A stretch of DNA of 64,000 nucleotides from NCBI GenBank assembly GCA_033296885.1, contig MU863877.1, positions 62,001 through 126,000 on the forward strand. The letters run 5' to 3'. Under the pieces are notes generated by a model, which was not told the origin of the DNA, ran no database searches, and saw only the letters and a program-made list of their open reading frames with translations. Positions 11,343 to 20,293 of the stretch are shown one piece after another. Each line of letters starts with the position of its first letter. Positions within the stretch are counted from its first letter, which is position 1. The translations under genes were made by a program, and so were the position numbers. This DNA is from Triangularia verruculosa (Eukaryota; Ascomycota; Sordariomycetes; Sordariales; Podosporaceae).

Positions 11343-11678
11343 CTACACCTTCGATTGCTCCCCTTGTTCATCCGCTTTGCCCAGATCCAAAGCCTTGAGA
11401 TTCGCATCACACATTGTGATATCCCCGTCAACATCCTTGAGCACAGCGGTCTCTGGAGCCTGTAATTGCTCCGGCTGTGGTAGATCCTGGTGCTGCTTCT
11501 GCTGACCCTTCTGCTGACCCTCCTGCTGACCCTCCTGCTCCTGCTGCTGTAGCTGTTGCGGCAATGACGATGTTGACGCCGTCCGAGCTGCAACAGTACT
11601 ACTCCGCGAACTAAGCCTAGTGGGCGGACGACCCCTCCCTCGTTTTGGTTTCTGCTGTTTCTGTCTTACCGGGCCCAA
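11343..11678 (-). other. In-frame 111-codon extension after the GCN5 stop, with AT-hook
   Basis: Immediately after the single TAG that ends GCN5 (11681-11679), the same frame stays open for 111 codons to a second TAG at 11345-11343. It has a canonical AT-hook (KPKRGRGRPP, about 11 codons in), then Ser/Thr- and Gln-rich runs (repeated EGQQ units) and an acidic end. The codons look like real coding sequence. It could be translated by stop-codon readthrough, by an unrecognised splice form, or be genuine coding sequence cut by a recent nonsense mutation or sequencing error. I found no canonical intron that removes the stop and keeps the frame. Confidence 0.45.
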
Positions 11679-12935
11679 CTAAGACTCGAGATGCGACCAC
11701 TCCGGAATAGCCCGGATCTGCGCCCACATAAACTTCTCCAGCTTGTTCGCACATTTGGCATACGGTGTCGTCTCGTTATTGTACTTCCTGCAGTTGTCAA
11801 ACACCAGCTTGGCATCCTTGATGAAGTCCTCTGGCGTGGCGTACTGGTCCGCCTCGAGCTTGGTCTCCATTGTCGAAAGATCCATCGGCTCCTTGATCAC
11901 GTCGTAGTAATCTGCCACTTCATCTCTATTGACGGGCATCAAGAACGGCCAGGCAGACTGATGGTTCTGGAGATCGTTGAGGAGGTGCAAGAGCTGGTTG
12001 TAGTTCGGGCCGTGACGGGGCTGACGTGCGAGTTCGTCCATGTCAGGCGACCAACCGCTGGCGCGAATGGCTTCTATGGACAATGGGTCTATCGGGGAGA
12101 CGCCGTTTTTCTGCCATTGTTTTGGAGGTTGGTGAATGATGTGGGACTTCGAATATGCCCTGATCTTAGCCTGGACGCATTCCTTCTGCTTGAGCAGCAT
12201 TCGTCCCATCTCCAGATACCGGATACGTGGCAGCATGGTACACTGCATGATGGTGCCGCCTTCGTAGTCTTTGATGTATCCCATCCATTTCTCCTTTTCA
12301 AGCGTGATTTCCTTCGTAAATCCTTGTTTCTTAAAATAGCCAATAGCGTAGTTATCGGCGTAGGTCAGGAAGTGCATCACGTCTGAGGTCGCCTTCACAT
12401 AGTCCTTGAGATGAGACATCAAATGCGCGCCGTAGCCTTTGACTTGTTGATCCGAGGAGATGGCGCAGAATACGATTTCAGCGAATTTGCGACCCTTGAA
12501 CGGACGGTACGTGATACCTCCCACCACTTCCAGGGGCTTCTTTACGATGGCTATCGATAAGTGGGTTCGGTCGTATACTAGGCGGGCAATGTAGTCCTTG
12601 GGCATCTTTGGGAGCTGTTTCTGGAAGATGCATTTTAAGCCGGTGAGGATAATAAGGCTCTCGCGCTCGTTATCATTGTTGACTACCCGGAACTCGATTT
12701 CGCCATTGCGCTCCTCGACTACAGCTGGCTGGGTAAAGCGTTAGCATACAGGACAGATACAGAACAAGCTGAGAAGAGTGAGCCACAAAAAGAAATATAC
12801 CTTTTCTGGAAAGGGAATTGCCGGAACCTTGAGAGGCTTCTTCTCGGGCTCGACTGACTCGTCGACCTTGACGCGCTTCGCCGCCGTAGGAGAGGTCGGC
12901 TCGTCGGTCGCTTTGCGCTTCGTGTCCTTAGCCAT
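11679..12935 (-). CDS. GCN5: Histone acetyltransferase Gcn5 (SAGA/ADA catalytic subunit)
   Basis: Predicted 394 aa from exons 12935-12801 and 12728-11679 (donor GTATAT, branch GCTAAC). The N-terminus is basic and includes a KRKATDEP segment. A GNAT acetyltransferase domain follows at about residues 60-220, with the acetyl-CoA loop [17 protein letters not shown], the catalytic-type Glu in [10 protein letters not shown], and [11 protein letters not shown]. The C-terminal bromodomain (about 285-390) has the ZA-loop region and [20 protein letters not shown] with the acetyl-lysine-binding Asn in [10 protein letters not shown]. It acetylates histone H3 in SAGA and ADA complexes in the nucleus. The length matches the family. 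It is divergent from the OST5 homologue. An open in-frame extension follows the TAG. Confidence 0.97.
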
Positions 12936-13420
12936 GTTGCGCGCAGCGATTTTCGGAGTATAATGTGTTCGGAGAGTGAATTTGCGGCGGCTCAAGCTGT
13001 CGAGCTTATTGCGCCATGCATGTCGATGGCATGCGCCCGGGAATCGATGAAAGTTGTCACGTTGTCGATTGACGATGGTTCCGATGATGATGCGGAGAGA
13101 AGTGGATCTCAGCTCTCGAAGCTGCCATTTGCCTTGGCGCCTGGCCCCGGCTGCGGCTGCAGGGCTGCCCCACTGACAAGGGGACCGCTGCTGTGCTGCT
13201 GTGGAGAGTGGCGCTAGTCTGCTTTGGGGTTCGAACACGTTCTCGTTCTTGAGCTTCAGCTTCACGTCCATTGGAGGTGTCCCCAGAACCGGCACCTTTT
13301 GATAGGCAATCACCAACTCTGCGTCCTTCATTTCTCTGCCGCCAGATCCTTCGAGTCAATTGACAGCTTCCTGCTGATTAGTCTCAGCGAGTCTCCGATT
13401 TTCAATCAAAAACGCAGCAC
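12936..13420. promoter_or_regulatory. Divergent promoter region between GCN5 and OST5
   Basis: A 485-bp spacer separates the two oppositely oriented start codons and must hold both promoters and leaders. CT-rich and GC-rich stretches are present, but no TATA box or factor site can be assigned with confidence. Confidence 0.5.
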
Positions 13421-13780
13421 ATGGATTCTTCACTGCACGAGGTCTGGCAGGCTGCGTCCGGCTCGCCATTCATCCCCACCATCGGCAAGGAGAACCAATT
13501 CCTCGTCGCCTTCGTTCTCCTGGTTCTGGGCTTTGGCCTCAGTGGCGCCTTCGCTCTGAGTATGTCTGCACCCACACTCCCTTCACACAACAAACTCGCC
13601 CGCTGACATCCGCATCCGCTACAGACCGGTCTCTCGTGAGCCTCCCAACTTTGGCTGTGCCTGCCTCGTTGTCGCTTGCGTATGTTTTTCTTCCCCGAGC
13701 CGAATACACAACACCAATCTAACAAACACCGCAGGGTTGGCGTGGTTTACATGTTCTGTGCGGTCGGAGTCTACGTTTAA
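13421..13780 (+). CDS. OST5: Oligosaccharyltransferase subunit Ost5 (TMEM258 family)
   Basis: Predicted 79 aa from three exons: 13421-13559, 13625-13679 and 13735-13780, with introns that both start GTATGT. Two hydrophobic helices (about residues 27-47 and 53-77) are separated by a short polar turn, and the protein ends VGVYV, matching the VGIYV end of TMEM258, which is also 79 aa. It is a small structural subunit of the ER oligosaccharyltransferase complex that transfers N-glycans to nascent proteins. The gene is easily missed because its exons are only 139, 55 and 46 nt. RAD1 starts 97 bp after its stop. Confidence 0.88.
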
Positions 13781-13877
13781 GATACCCTCGAAATTTGTAC
13801 CATAATTCTTTTCTTCGTGCAAAAAGCAATTCGATTTCTTGACTTTTCTTATTTTCACTTCCACGACATCGGCCAAG

Positions 13878-14909
13878 ATGGATGCACAGGACCCTCCTAT
13901 TTTCCGAGCCGTTGCCAGCTCAACCAGGCTCCTCTACCAACTTCTCAAAGCGATCAACTTTACCAACAAAGTCCACGTCGAGATCACCGCCGAGGGAATC
14001 CGCTTCTCGACCGACCACGCCCGAGTGATGCAAGGCGTTGCCCACTGGAACAAAACTCTTTTCACCTCGTACACCACGAATATCCCTACCCTCGACGACT
14101 CCAACAATAATCCCGACGATGAAGACGACGATCCTACTCCTCCTTCGGTAACCTTTCAACTTTCTCTTCCTACCCTCCTGGAAACCCTCCAGATCTTTGG
14201 TGCCGCCGACGCCGCCGCCCGCCAAGCGAGATCAGACGTCGATCCCTACCGCAGCACCAACCTCCGTAACAACCGCCCCGACGCCTTCTCCAACCAAACC
14301 CTTGGTATGAGCAACGGAACCTGTTCCCTGTCTTACAACTCCGAGGGCGACCCATTTAGTATCATCCTCGAAGAAGGCGGCGTGAAAACCACCTGTAATT
14401 TGACAACCTATGTGCCCGAAATCCCAGAGGACATACCTTTTGATATTGAAGACCTGGGCTTCAAGATCATCACCCAAGCCCGGTGGCTGCTAGATGCACT
14501 GGCCGAACTTGCACCAGCCAGCCCGGAGAAACTGGCCATCACGGCGAGCAAGACAGCACCTTACTTGAAACTGACGAGCGTGGGAGGTGCATTGGGAAGT
14601 GGAGGCATTGATTTTGCTCAGGGAAAGGATCTCCTCGAGACGTTCACGGTGAGAAAAAAGAAATGGAGCCAGACTTTCAAGTTTGACATGGTCAAGGCCG
14701 CGAGCGAGGCCATGAGGATTGCAACAAAAGTCAGTCTCAGAGGGGACGGGCAAGGGGTGCTGAGCATGCAGTTTTTGGTAGAGATAGGAGGGGAAGGAGG
14801 CGGGGTGTGCTTTCTGGACTTCAGATTTGTGCCTTATGCTGACAGAGACGACGAGGAGACGGAGAGCGGGGAGGATGATGAGGAAGAAGGAATGGAGGTT
14901 GATGGGTAG
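13878..14909 (+). CDS. RAD1: DNA damage checkpoint clamp subunit Rad1 (9-1-1 complex)
   Basis: Predicted 343 aa, single exon. The N-terminal segment RLLYQLLKAINFTNKVHVEI followed by TAEGIRFSTDHARVMQ is the characteristic PCNA-like opening of Rad1/Rec1 proteins. An acidic loop (DDEDDDP, about residues 80-90) interrupts the first clamp domain, and the C-terminus is very acidic. Rad1 forms the 9-1-1 ring with Rad9 and Hus1, which is loaded at damaged DNA to activate the ATR-type checkpoint kinase. The Met at 13878 was chosen over in-frame codons upstream because homology starts right there; the upstream extension lies in the leader. Confidence 0.9.
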   Translation: MDAQDPPIFRAVASSTRLLYQLLKAINFTNKVHVEITAEGIRFSTDHARVMQGVAHWNKTLFTSYTTNIPTLDDSNNNPDDEDDDPTPPSVTFQLSLPTLLETLQIFGAADAAARQARSDVDPYRSTNLRNNRPDAFSNQTLGMSNGTCSLSYNSEGDPFSIILEEGGVKTTCNLTTYVPEIPEDIPFDIEDLGFKIITQARWLLDALAELAPASPEKLAITASKTAPYLKLTSVGGALGSGGIDFAQGKDLLETFTVRKKKWSQTFKFDMVKAASEAMRIATKVSLRGDGQGVLSMQFLVEIGGEGGGVCFLDFRFVPYADRDDEETESGEDDEEEGMEVDG

Positions 14910-15416
14910 CTTCCTTGGTAGTAATGGAGCGGGGCTTCTGGAGTGAATGCGCCTTCTTGATTGCCCGCCGGCCCCGAATCATGTGCCTACAGTCTGGGGA
15001 ATGCTATCAGCGAATGTCTTCTGACGACGTCCGGCAATTGAACTCGACTCTGTGCATGGGTCTGCCGGCCATTGAGTGTCACCGAATGTCATCACTATCT
15101 GTTTGGAAGTATCTCGTCTGTTTTCCACAACGTTTTAGGGGAGAGCTTGAACATTTCTTAAGTCTGGAAGGAGGTATCTGCCCAGCTGCCTCGGACACGG
15201 GGACGGTGAACTCATTGCACCTGCTGACAATCTTCAGGCCTCCTCTTGCCAAACAAGCAGCCTCCACTGTGGTGGGTAGGCCATTGATTCCCAGTCAGTG
15301 GCCACCGCTTCTTCCTTTCAACGACCAACAACCAGATGATAACAGCAACATCCATACGCACCTACAGAGCATATCAACACATACCTATCCAACCGCCCTA
15401 CAAGAAATCAGGGACA
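14910..15416. other. Intergenic; no convincing gene
   Basis: RAD1 3' flank and leader of the repeat-rich gene. A 169-codon plus-strand frame runs through 14915-15424, but it has no motif, overlaps the next gene in another frame and begins right after the RAD1 stop, so it is treated as chance. Confidence 0.5.
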
Positions 15417-16046
15417 ATGACTGATCGAGAAAAGAACTCGCTGGAAACTGGTCGAAAGAGCCCAAAGGCCACTGATGAACAGAACGATGATCGGCAGAAC
15501 CACAATCAACAGCTCACAGAGGCTACCAATCAAGCGAACCCAAAGCCTACCAGTCAACTGAACCCAAAAGCTACCCCTTTTCAACCGAACCCGAAGGCTA
15601 CCCCCTTTCAACCGAACCCAAAGGCTACTGGTCAAGAGAAGAAGCCCGATCAAGAGAAGAAGCCCGATCAAGAGAAGAAGCCCGATCAAGAGAAGAAGCC
15701 CGATCAAGAGAAGAAGCCTGATCAAGAGGTGAAGCCTGATCAAGAGCAGAAGCCCGGTCAACAAAGCCCCAAGGCCAATGATCAAGAGAAGAAGCCCGGT
15801 CAACAAAACCCCGAGGCCAGTGAGGAACCGAACGGCCAGTCAAGCAACGACGAGCCCTCCCCCGCCATGCAAGAGGCCATCGAAGCAGTCCGTCTCGGGC
15901 ATTTATGCCGTGTAAAAGCTGCTAAGAAGCACAGAGTCGACCTCGTCCGTCTAGTCCTGTCAACCATGGACGTGCCGGACAGGGGCTTCCCCGAGCAGTT
16001 TTTCACTTTGAAGCAGTTTCGGGAGCTGGCGGACTGGTGTACATAG
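15417..16046 (+). CDS. Repeat-rich hypothetical protein, probably truncated by TAG
   Basis: Open frame of 209 codons from the ATG at 15417 (an in-frame ATG at 15336 is also possible). The N-terminal two-thirds is disordered: NPKAT-type repeats, then seven near-identical hexapeptides of the DQEKKP type encoded by an 18-bp minisatellite. The C-terminal part becomes globular (AMQEAIEAVRLGHLCRVKAA, then a segment ending FRELADWCT) and stops at a TAG at 16044-16046. The same frame then continues for 72 more protein-like codons. The stop may therefore be a nonsense mutation or an error rather than the true end. Function unknown; charged and hydrophilic, probably intracellular. Confidence 0.6.
   Translation: MTDREKNSLETGRKSPKATDEQNDDRQNHNQQLTEATNQANPKPTSQLNPKATPFQPNPKATPFQPNPKATGQEKKPDQEKKPDQEKKPDQEKKPDQEKKPDQEVKPDQEQKPGQQSPKANDQEKKPGQQNPEASEEPNGQSSNDEPSPAMQEAIEAVRLGHLCRVKAAKKHRVDLVRLVLSTMDVPDRGFPEQFFTLKQFRELADWCT
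15633..15758 (+). repeat. 18-bp coding minisatellite, seven units
   Basis: Seven head-to-tail units of CAAGAGAAGAAGCCCGAT. The first four are identical and the last three drift. The period is a multiple of three, so copy-number change keeps the frame of the surrounding gene. A 27-30 bp direct duplication (NPKATPFQP units) lies just upstream at about 15565-15625. Confidence 0.9.
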
Positions 16047-16265
16047 TATCAAGACACGAACAGGCGTTTCCCCGGGTGCAGGGCGATTAAATGCAAGGCG
16101 CTGGAGATGATGGAGGGTAATGATGCTGGTGCACCAGAGACGATTGGCAAGAATTGGGCGTACAGGTTTAGGGACACATATTTTTCTGTTATCAGGCAAG
16201 GCAGGCGGGAGGCTAAGGATGAGGAGGAGGTGATTAAGCATATATATAAAAGAGTGTTGAAGTAA
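16047..16265 (+). other. In-frame continuation after the TAG of the repeat-rich gene
   Basis: Directly after the TAG at 16044-16046 the same frame is open for 72 codons to TAA at 16263-16265. It encodes a basic, helix-type sequence (includes CRAIKCKALEMMEG, then ETIGKNWAYRFRDTYFSV, and ends EEVIKHIYKRVLK). The composition matches the globular part before the stop, so the ancestral protein probably ran through. CAG to TAG is one C-to-T change. Confidence 0.5.
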
Positions 16266-16885
16266 ATGGAGGAGATATTGGCAGGTGGGGATAGCGTATA
16301 TACAATATAATGCATTTTTTTCATTATCTTGGAATGTTCCTGACGCATAGACTTGTCATATATTGGTTTAAGGATACCTAGTTATAGGCCTTGGAAAATA
16401 TCGAGAATACTTCAAAAGTTACTTTGACCGTATTAAAAGATAGTAATAAGCCTAGAAAAGATAGTTGATAGGCCTCGTTACTTGGTAATAGGCCTTAAAA
16501 GATAGTTAATAGGCCTTAAAAGATAGTAATGAGCCCTAAGAAGATAGTTAATAGGCCTTTTCTACTACTCCTAAGGCATGATCCTGGCTTACAGTACCAA
16601 TTATTCGTGAGGGGAAAGGCCAAGTAGGTATGGGAGATTGGCTGAATGGACAAAGATATGATACGAGGCAGCGTTTTGGGGGGTTGTATGTTGGTTTGGG
16701 ATGGGCCTGGGGATATTGGGAGATGGGGATAATATATATGCAATAGAATATGCGTTTTTTATCATTTTGGAATGTTTCTGGACGATGAAAGTGATTAAAG
16801 TATTGTAGTTCGAGCTTTTATACCTGCTCTTATTATCTACTATAATGACGCATAAACTTGTCATTCATTGATATTGGTTTAAGGA
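16261..16885. repeat. Diverged direct duplication plus 19-bp-type tandem repeats
   Basis: About 16261-16375 and about 16695-16885 align over GGGGATA..., a TATGCATTTTTTTCATT-type stretch, TTGGAATGTT and GACGCATA.ACTTGTCAT. The second copy carries an insert of about 60 bp before the GACGCAT block. Between them, 16430-16562 holds roughly six imperfect units of AAAAGATAGTTAATAGGCCTT. The region is AT-rich with transition-type differences, consistent with RIP. No gene was seen. Confidence 0.65.
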
Positions 16886-16952
16886 ACGGGGGACACCTGT
16901 ATTTTTGCTAACCCTGATAGATACGAAGGATTTATTTCACTGTCAATGGTTG

Positions 16953-19087
16953 TTAAGACTTCTTCACCCTCATCAAATAGGCACAGCTATCCCCGTCGAG
17001 ACATCGGCACCCGCAACTTGGTTTGTTGGGTTCGCATTTGTGGGAAGCTAAGTTCAGGGGACAGTCGGGGTGTTCACACGCCATGTCTGGAGCCAGCCAG
17101 GGGTGGTGGTGGTGTTTTTCTTCTTGGGGGTGTTTTTGTTTCCAGCCGCTGGGTGGACCGGGGACGGGGAAGGTTGGTTTGTGGGGGTTGTGATGATTGT
17201 CGGGGGTGTTGGTGCCTGGAGGTTCATTTTGATGGCTGTTGTAAGGGGTGTCGAAGGAGTTGCCCGGGATGGGATTTTGGTAGTGGTGGTATGGATCGGC
17301 TGGGTTTAGGGGGTGTTGGTAAGCATGATGGTCGTGGGGTAGGGGTTGCTGGTATTGGTCTGGCAGAAGAGGTGGCGGTGGGTAGGAGTCACCGGGTGTG
17401 ACTGGGGAGGGGGATGGTGGTTGGAAGCTGTTGCTGTGTTGGGAACCTGGGCGGCTGGATTTGCTTTGATCGTGGTGCTGGGAGGGAGCTGGTGGTTTCA
17501 TCAGGGGTGGTACCATGGGTGGGATGAAGGCACCGGTGCTGTTGCCGGTTGGGGGAAGAGTTGCTGGTTGTGGAGGGGCTGGAGCTGGTGGGCCGGTGGG
17601 AGGTATGTTGGAGGGCGGTGTCCCGCTTGATCCGGGGCCCAGGTTGTTTGCTTCGTAGCCTGTTGGAGCCATGGGACTGATGCCATCTGTTGGCGCTCCG
17701 CCCCCTATTTGCCCCTGAACGGGCGACACATTTGAATAGACTTGCACCTTCTCACCACCCTGCCCAGCGATGTTGCCTTCAGCACCAGAAAGGATGGGAC
17801 CACTGATGATAGGGGCAGCTGCTGGTGCTCCGGGCCCCGTAGCGAAGAAGTGCTTGTAAGCATAGAACCCAGCAGCTCCCAGCCCAACAACAGCAGCTAT
17901 GACTCCTATTCCTACGCCAGCCTTTGCGCCTGCCGAGAGACCACCAGATCCGGCGCCAATGACTCCAACGGTACAATTCTTGATCGGCCGGTTGGAGTTT
18001 GTCAGCATGGAGAACAGCCCATCGACCGGTGAATTGGTAGCCGTAACCAATAGCTCTACCTCCCCATTGCTTGGCACTGTCAAGTTGATAAATTGTCTGC
18101 TTGTAGCAATTTTTGTTTCGGACTGAAAGGTCTGCCCGCCGGCTTTGGCTTCGACAGTCAGCCTGTCACCCGTAAAGCTGATGACTGTGAAGTTGGCATT
18201 CTCTCCTTGCTCAGCGGTGTACTTCAATGAGACAGGCGATGATCCGCTGACAAACTGCGTCGTGGCCAGCCCAGCGAGTAGCCTGTCACCCGCTCCTTGG
18301 GCGTTGTCCTGGGTGGTGAGCCCATTGAGGAGGACATAGTTGATGAAGTTTTGAGAACCGGCGGCAATGGTGATAGTAGCGTAGACACCTTTGCTATCGC
18401 GGAGTGCTCTGAGTACCTCTTGAGGCTGGGCAGAGGCGGTACTGTCGAGGTAGCCGAAGGAGACGCGGATGTCTTGGCTTGTGGCATTCCTGATGGCCGA
18501 GACTAACTCATCTGTGTCGGAGTCCTATAGCCATCATCAGTCTTTTTGTTTTTGAAGTTCTGATATCCAAAACCTACAGATCCATCAGTAAAGACAACAA
18601 TCGCACTCCTCCCCTTTGTCTCCCCACCCATTGCTGCCAGGTGGCCCATAGCCTGGTAGACACCGCCAGCGATATACGTCCCCCCGCCCAAGGTGATGTT
18701 GTCTATCCCTGCCGGAGCAGCTGGATCGCCCGGGTCGCCTGGTCCAAAGACGTCGTATGGAGTGAAGTCGAACCCTACAACAGCGACTTGATCGGGCCTT
18801 TTCTCTCCACCGGCTTCAGAATTGGAGACAAGAAAGTCGTTGAGCGCCTTAGCGGCTGCGAGACGGAGATCATCAGGATCAGCGCCAGACATGGACCCGG
18901 AGCTGTCGATTACGATGGCAACTTTGCGGTCGCCGTTGTTAGAGGAGATGGTAAGATCGGTGCATGCTTGGACGGATTGTTGGTCTTGTCTTTTCTTGAG
19001 AGAGCTGTGGTGATCATGAAGGCCGGAGATACTGGCTGTGACAAGACTGGTTGATATCAACAGCAAATGGGGCCAAAGAAAGCGCAT
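16953..19087 (-). CDS. Secreted/membrane von Willebrand factor A domain protein
   Basis: Predicted 693 aa from exons 19087-18578 and 18524-16953, with a 53-nt intron (donor GTAGGT). Splicing yields the uninterrupted vWA strand AIVVFTDGSDSDTDELV. Order: signal peptide (about 1-18); vWA domain (about 50-240) with metal-ion site DSSGS at 61-65 and a GGGTYIAGG loop; a Thr/Ser-rich beta-type region with possible N-glycosylation sites; one membrane helix at about 372-394; then a roughly 260-residue Pro/Gly/His/Asn-rich tail ending in a cluster of seven Cys in the last about 45 residues. It could mediate cell-surface adhesion or ligand binding. The side of the membrane on which the tail lies is inferred (cytosolic if type I). 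The specific family was not recognised. Confidence 0.88.
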
Positions 19088-19594
19088 CTTGATGTTCCAC
19101 TGAACCCTTCAATTGAAGGTATGTTCTTATGTTCTTTGAGGCTACATGACTGCGACTGGAATGCCTAAGATAATGTGGTCCTCATATACCTGAACTGTGA
19201 AAAGCCCATTCATGGCTGATGGCAGAACGGATTGCTCTCCGAAGGCTGGAAGCTCCCTATCGCAGCCTCAAAGCTGATGTAGGGGCGGCTGGCCAATGGG
19301 TGTCTCGACATGTCATGAGAATGCCGAAGGGCGATGCAAGCCATCAGAGAAGCAGTCGGATGGCTGTCAAAAGTGTGGAGGGACGATGATGGTCCAGAGA
19401 ATTGTCATTGTTAAACTGGTGAGGAAGGAAGCTATGAGGGAAACTGAAAAATGTCGTGAATGGTAAAGGGGAAGTAATTGAATCGTGAGTGTGTGGAATG
19501 CAAATGTTGCCAATTGCTTGGTTCTCAAGCCTGGCACAATCCTCACCATTGTTTAAGTAAACCTCCGACTCATCCTTCCATCAATTGATTAAAA
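19088..19594. other. Upstream region of the vWA gene and tRNA flank
   Basis: No gene recognised. It holds the presumed promoter of the leftward vWA gene and the immediate upstream DNA of the tRNA. Confidence 0.5.
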
Positions 19595-19676
19595 GGTCTG
19601 CTGGCGTAATGGCAGCGCGTCTGACTACGATTCATGGATAATCAGGAGGTTCCAGGTTCGACCCCTGGGTAGATCA
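19595..19676 (+). tRNA. tRNA-Arg (ACG) with 10-nt intron
   Basis: Cloverleaf: acceptor stem GGTCTGC pairs with GTAGATC, discriminator A at 19676; D-arm region TGGCGTAATGGCAGCGC; anticodon stem CTGA/TCAG; T-arm CCAGG-TTCGACC-CCTGG. The anticodon loop reads CT-ACG-A, then ten extra bases (19631-19640), then A. This places a short intron at the canonical position after nucleotide 37. The D-arm and anticodon-arm pattern resembles fungal tRNA-Arg. The 3' CCA is not encoded, as expected in eukaryotes. Confidence 0.85.
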
Positions 19677-19677
19677 A

Positions 19678-19683
19678 TTTTTT
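19678..19683 (+). terminator. RNA polymerase III terminator of the tRNA
   Basis: Run of six T residues starting two bases after the tRNA discriminator base. Confidence 0.8.
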
Positions 19684-20293
19684 GAGTATTTTCCATACTC
19701 CACCTGCAATTTTTGCCCCTATTCCATTCTTGCAGGGTGAAAGGGGTCGTTGTGCACCTCTCTTTTGACCTTGTCGCGTGACAGAGCGGTTTTAAATCCA
19801 TATCTCCAGACTGAAGTCTAGAGGAATATGTATGTGTGTAGACATTTTTGGTCGGCGATATGCAGGATGGTGATGTGGCATTCTAAGGCGGCGAGACGTT
19901 ATCGCCGATGGTTGAATAGGGGCTGGTTATTGGCGCCCTTTTCCGGTGCTGACGAGAGACATCGGTGATAACAAATTAGCTTGGGACACGATTGGCTATG
20001 TTGTCTTTGTGCAACACTTTTAGGAACCAAATGTGAGGCCATCGTGAGTTGTGCAGATGGAGATTGGGATTGGGACGTCTAAACGCCTAATTCCTTTCCC
20101 CTGGCACTGATATAGAAACAGCCATTATCCTCCAAGATGAGAAGTCCCCTAGCTTGAAGAAGCATCAACAGTTTCAACAACCGAGCTTTTAGTTCAAATG
20201 TGCTGCAATCTCAAGGCCATACTTGACTTCTTTACCATACCGTCACGAAAGAACTTATCATCAGCCAAACTATTACCCAACACAGCGGACACC
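19684..20293. other. Intergenic; upstream of the SDR gene
   Basis: No gene or repeat seen. The leader of the dehydrogenase gene probably starts near 20150-20290. Confidence 0.5.

Noticed and set aside
14915..15424. Plus-strand open frame of 169 codons after RAD1
   Set aside because: No motif; overlaps the next gene's start in another frame and contains what looks like 3' flank and leader.
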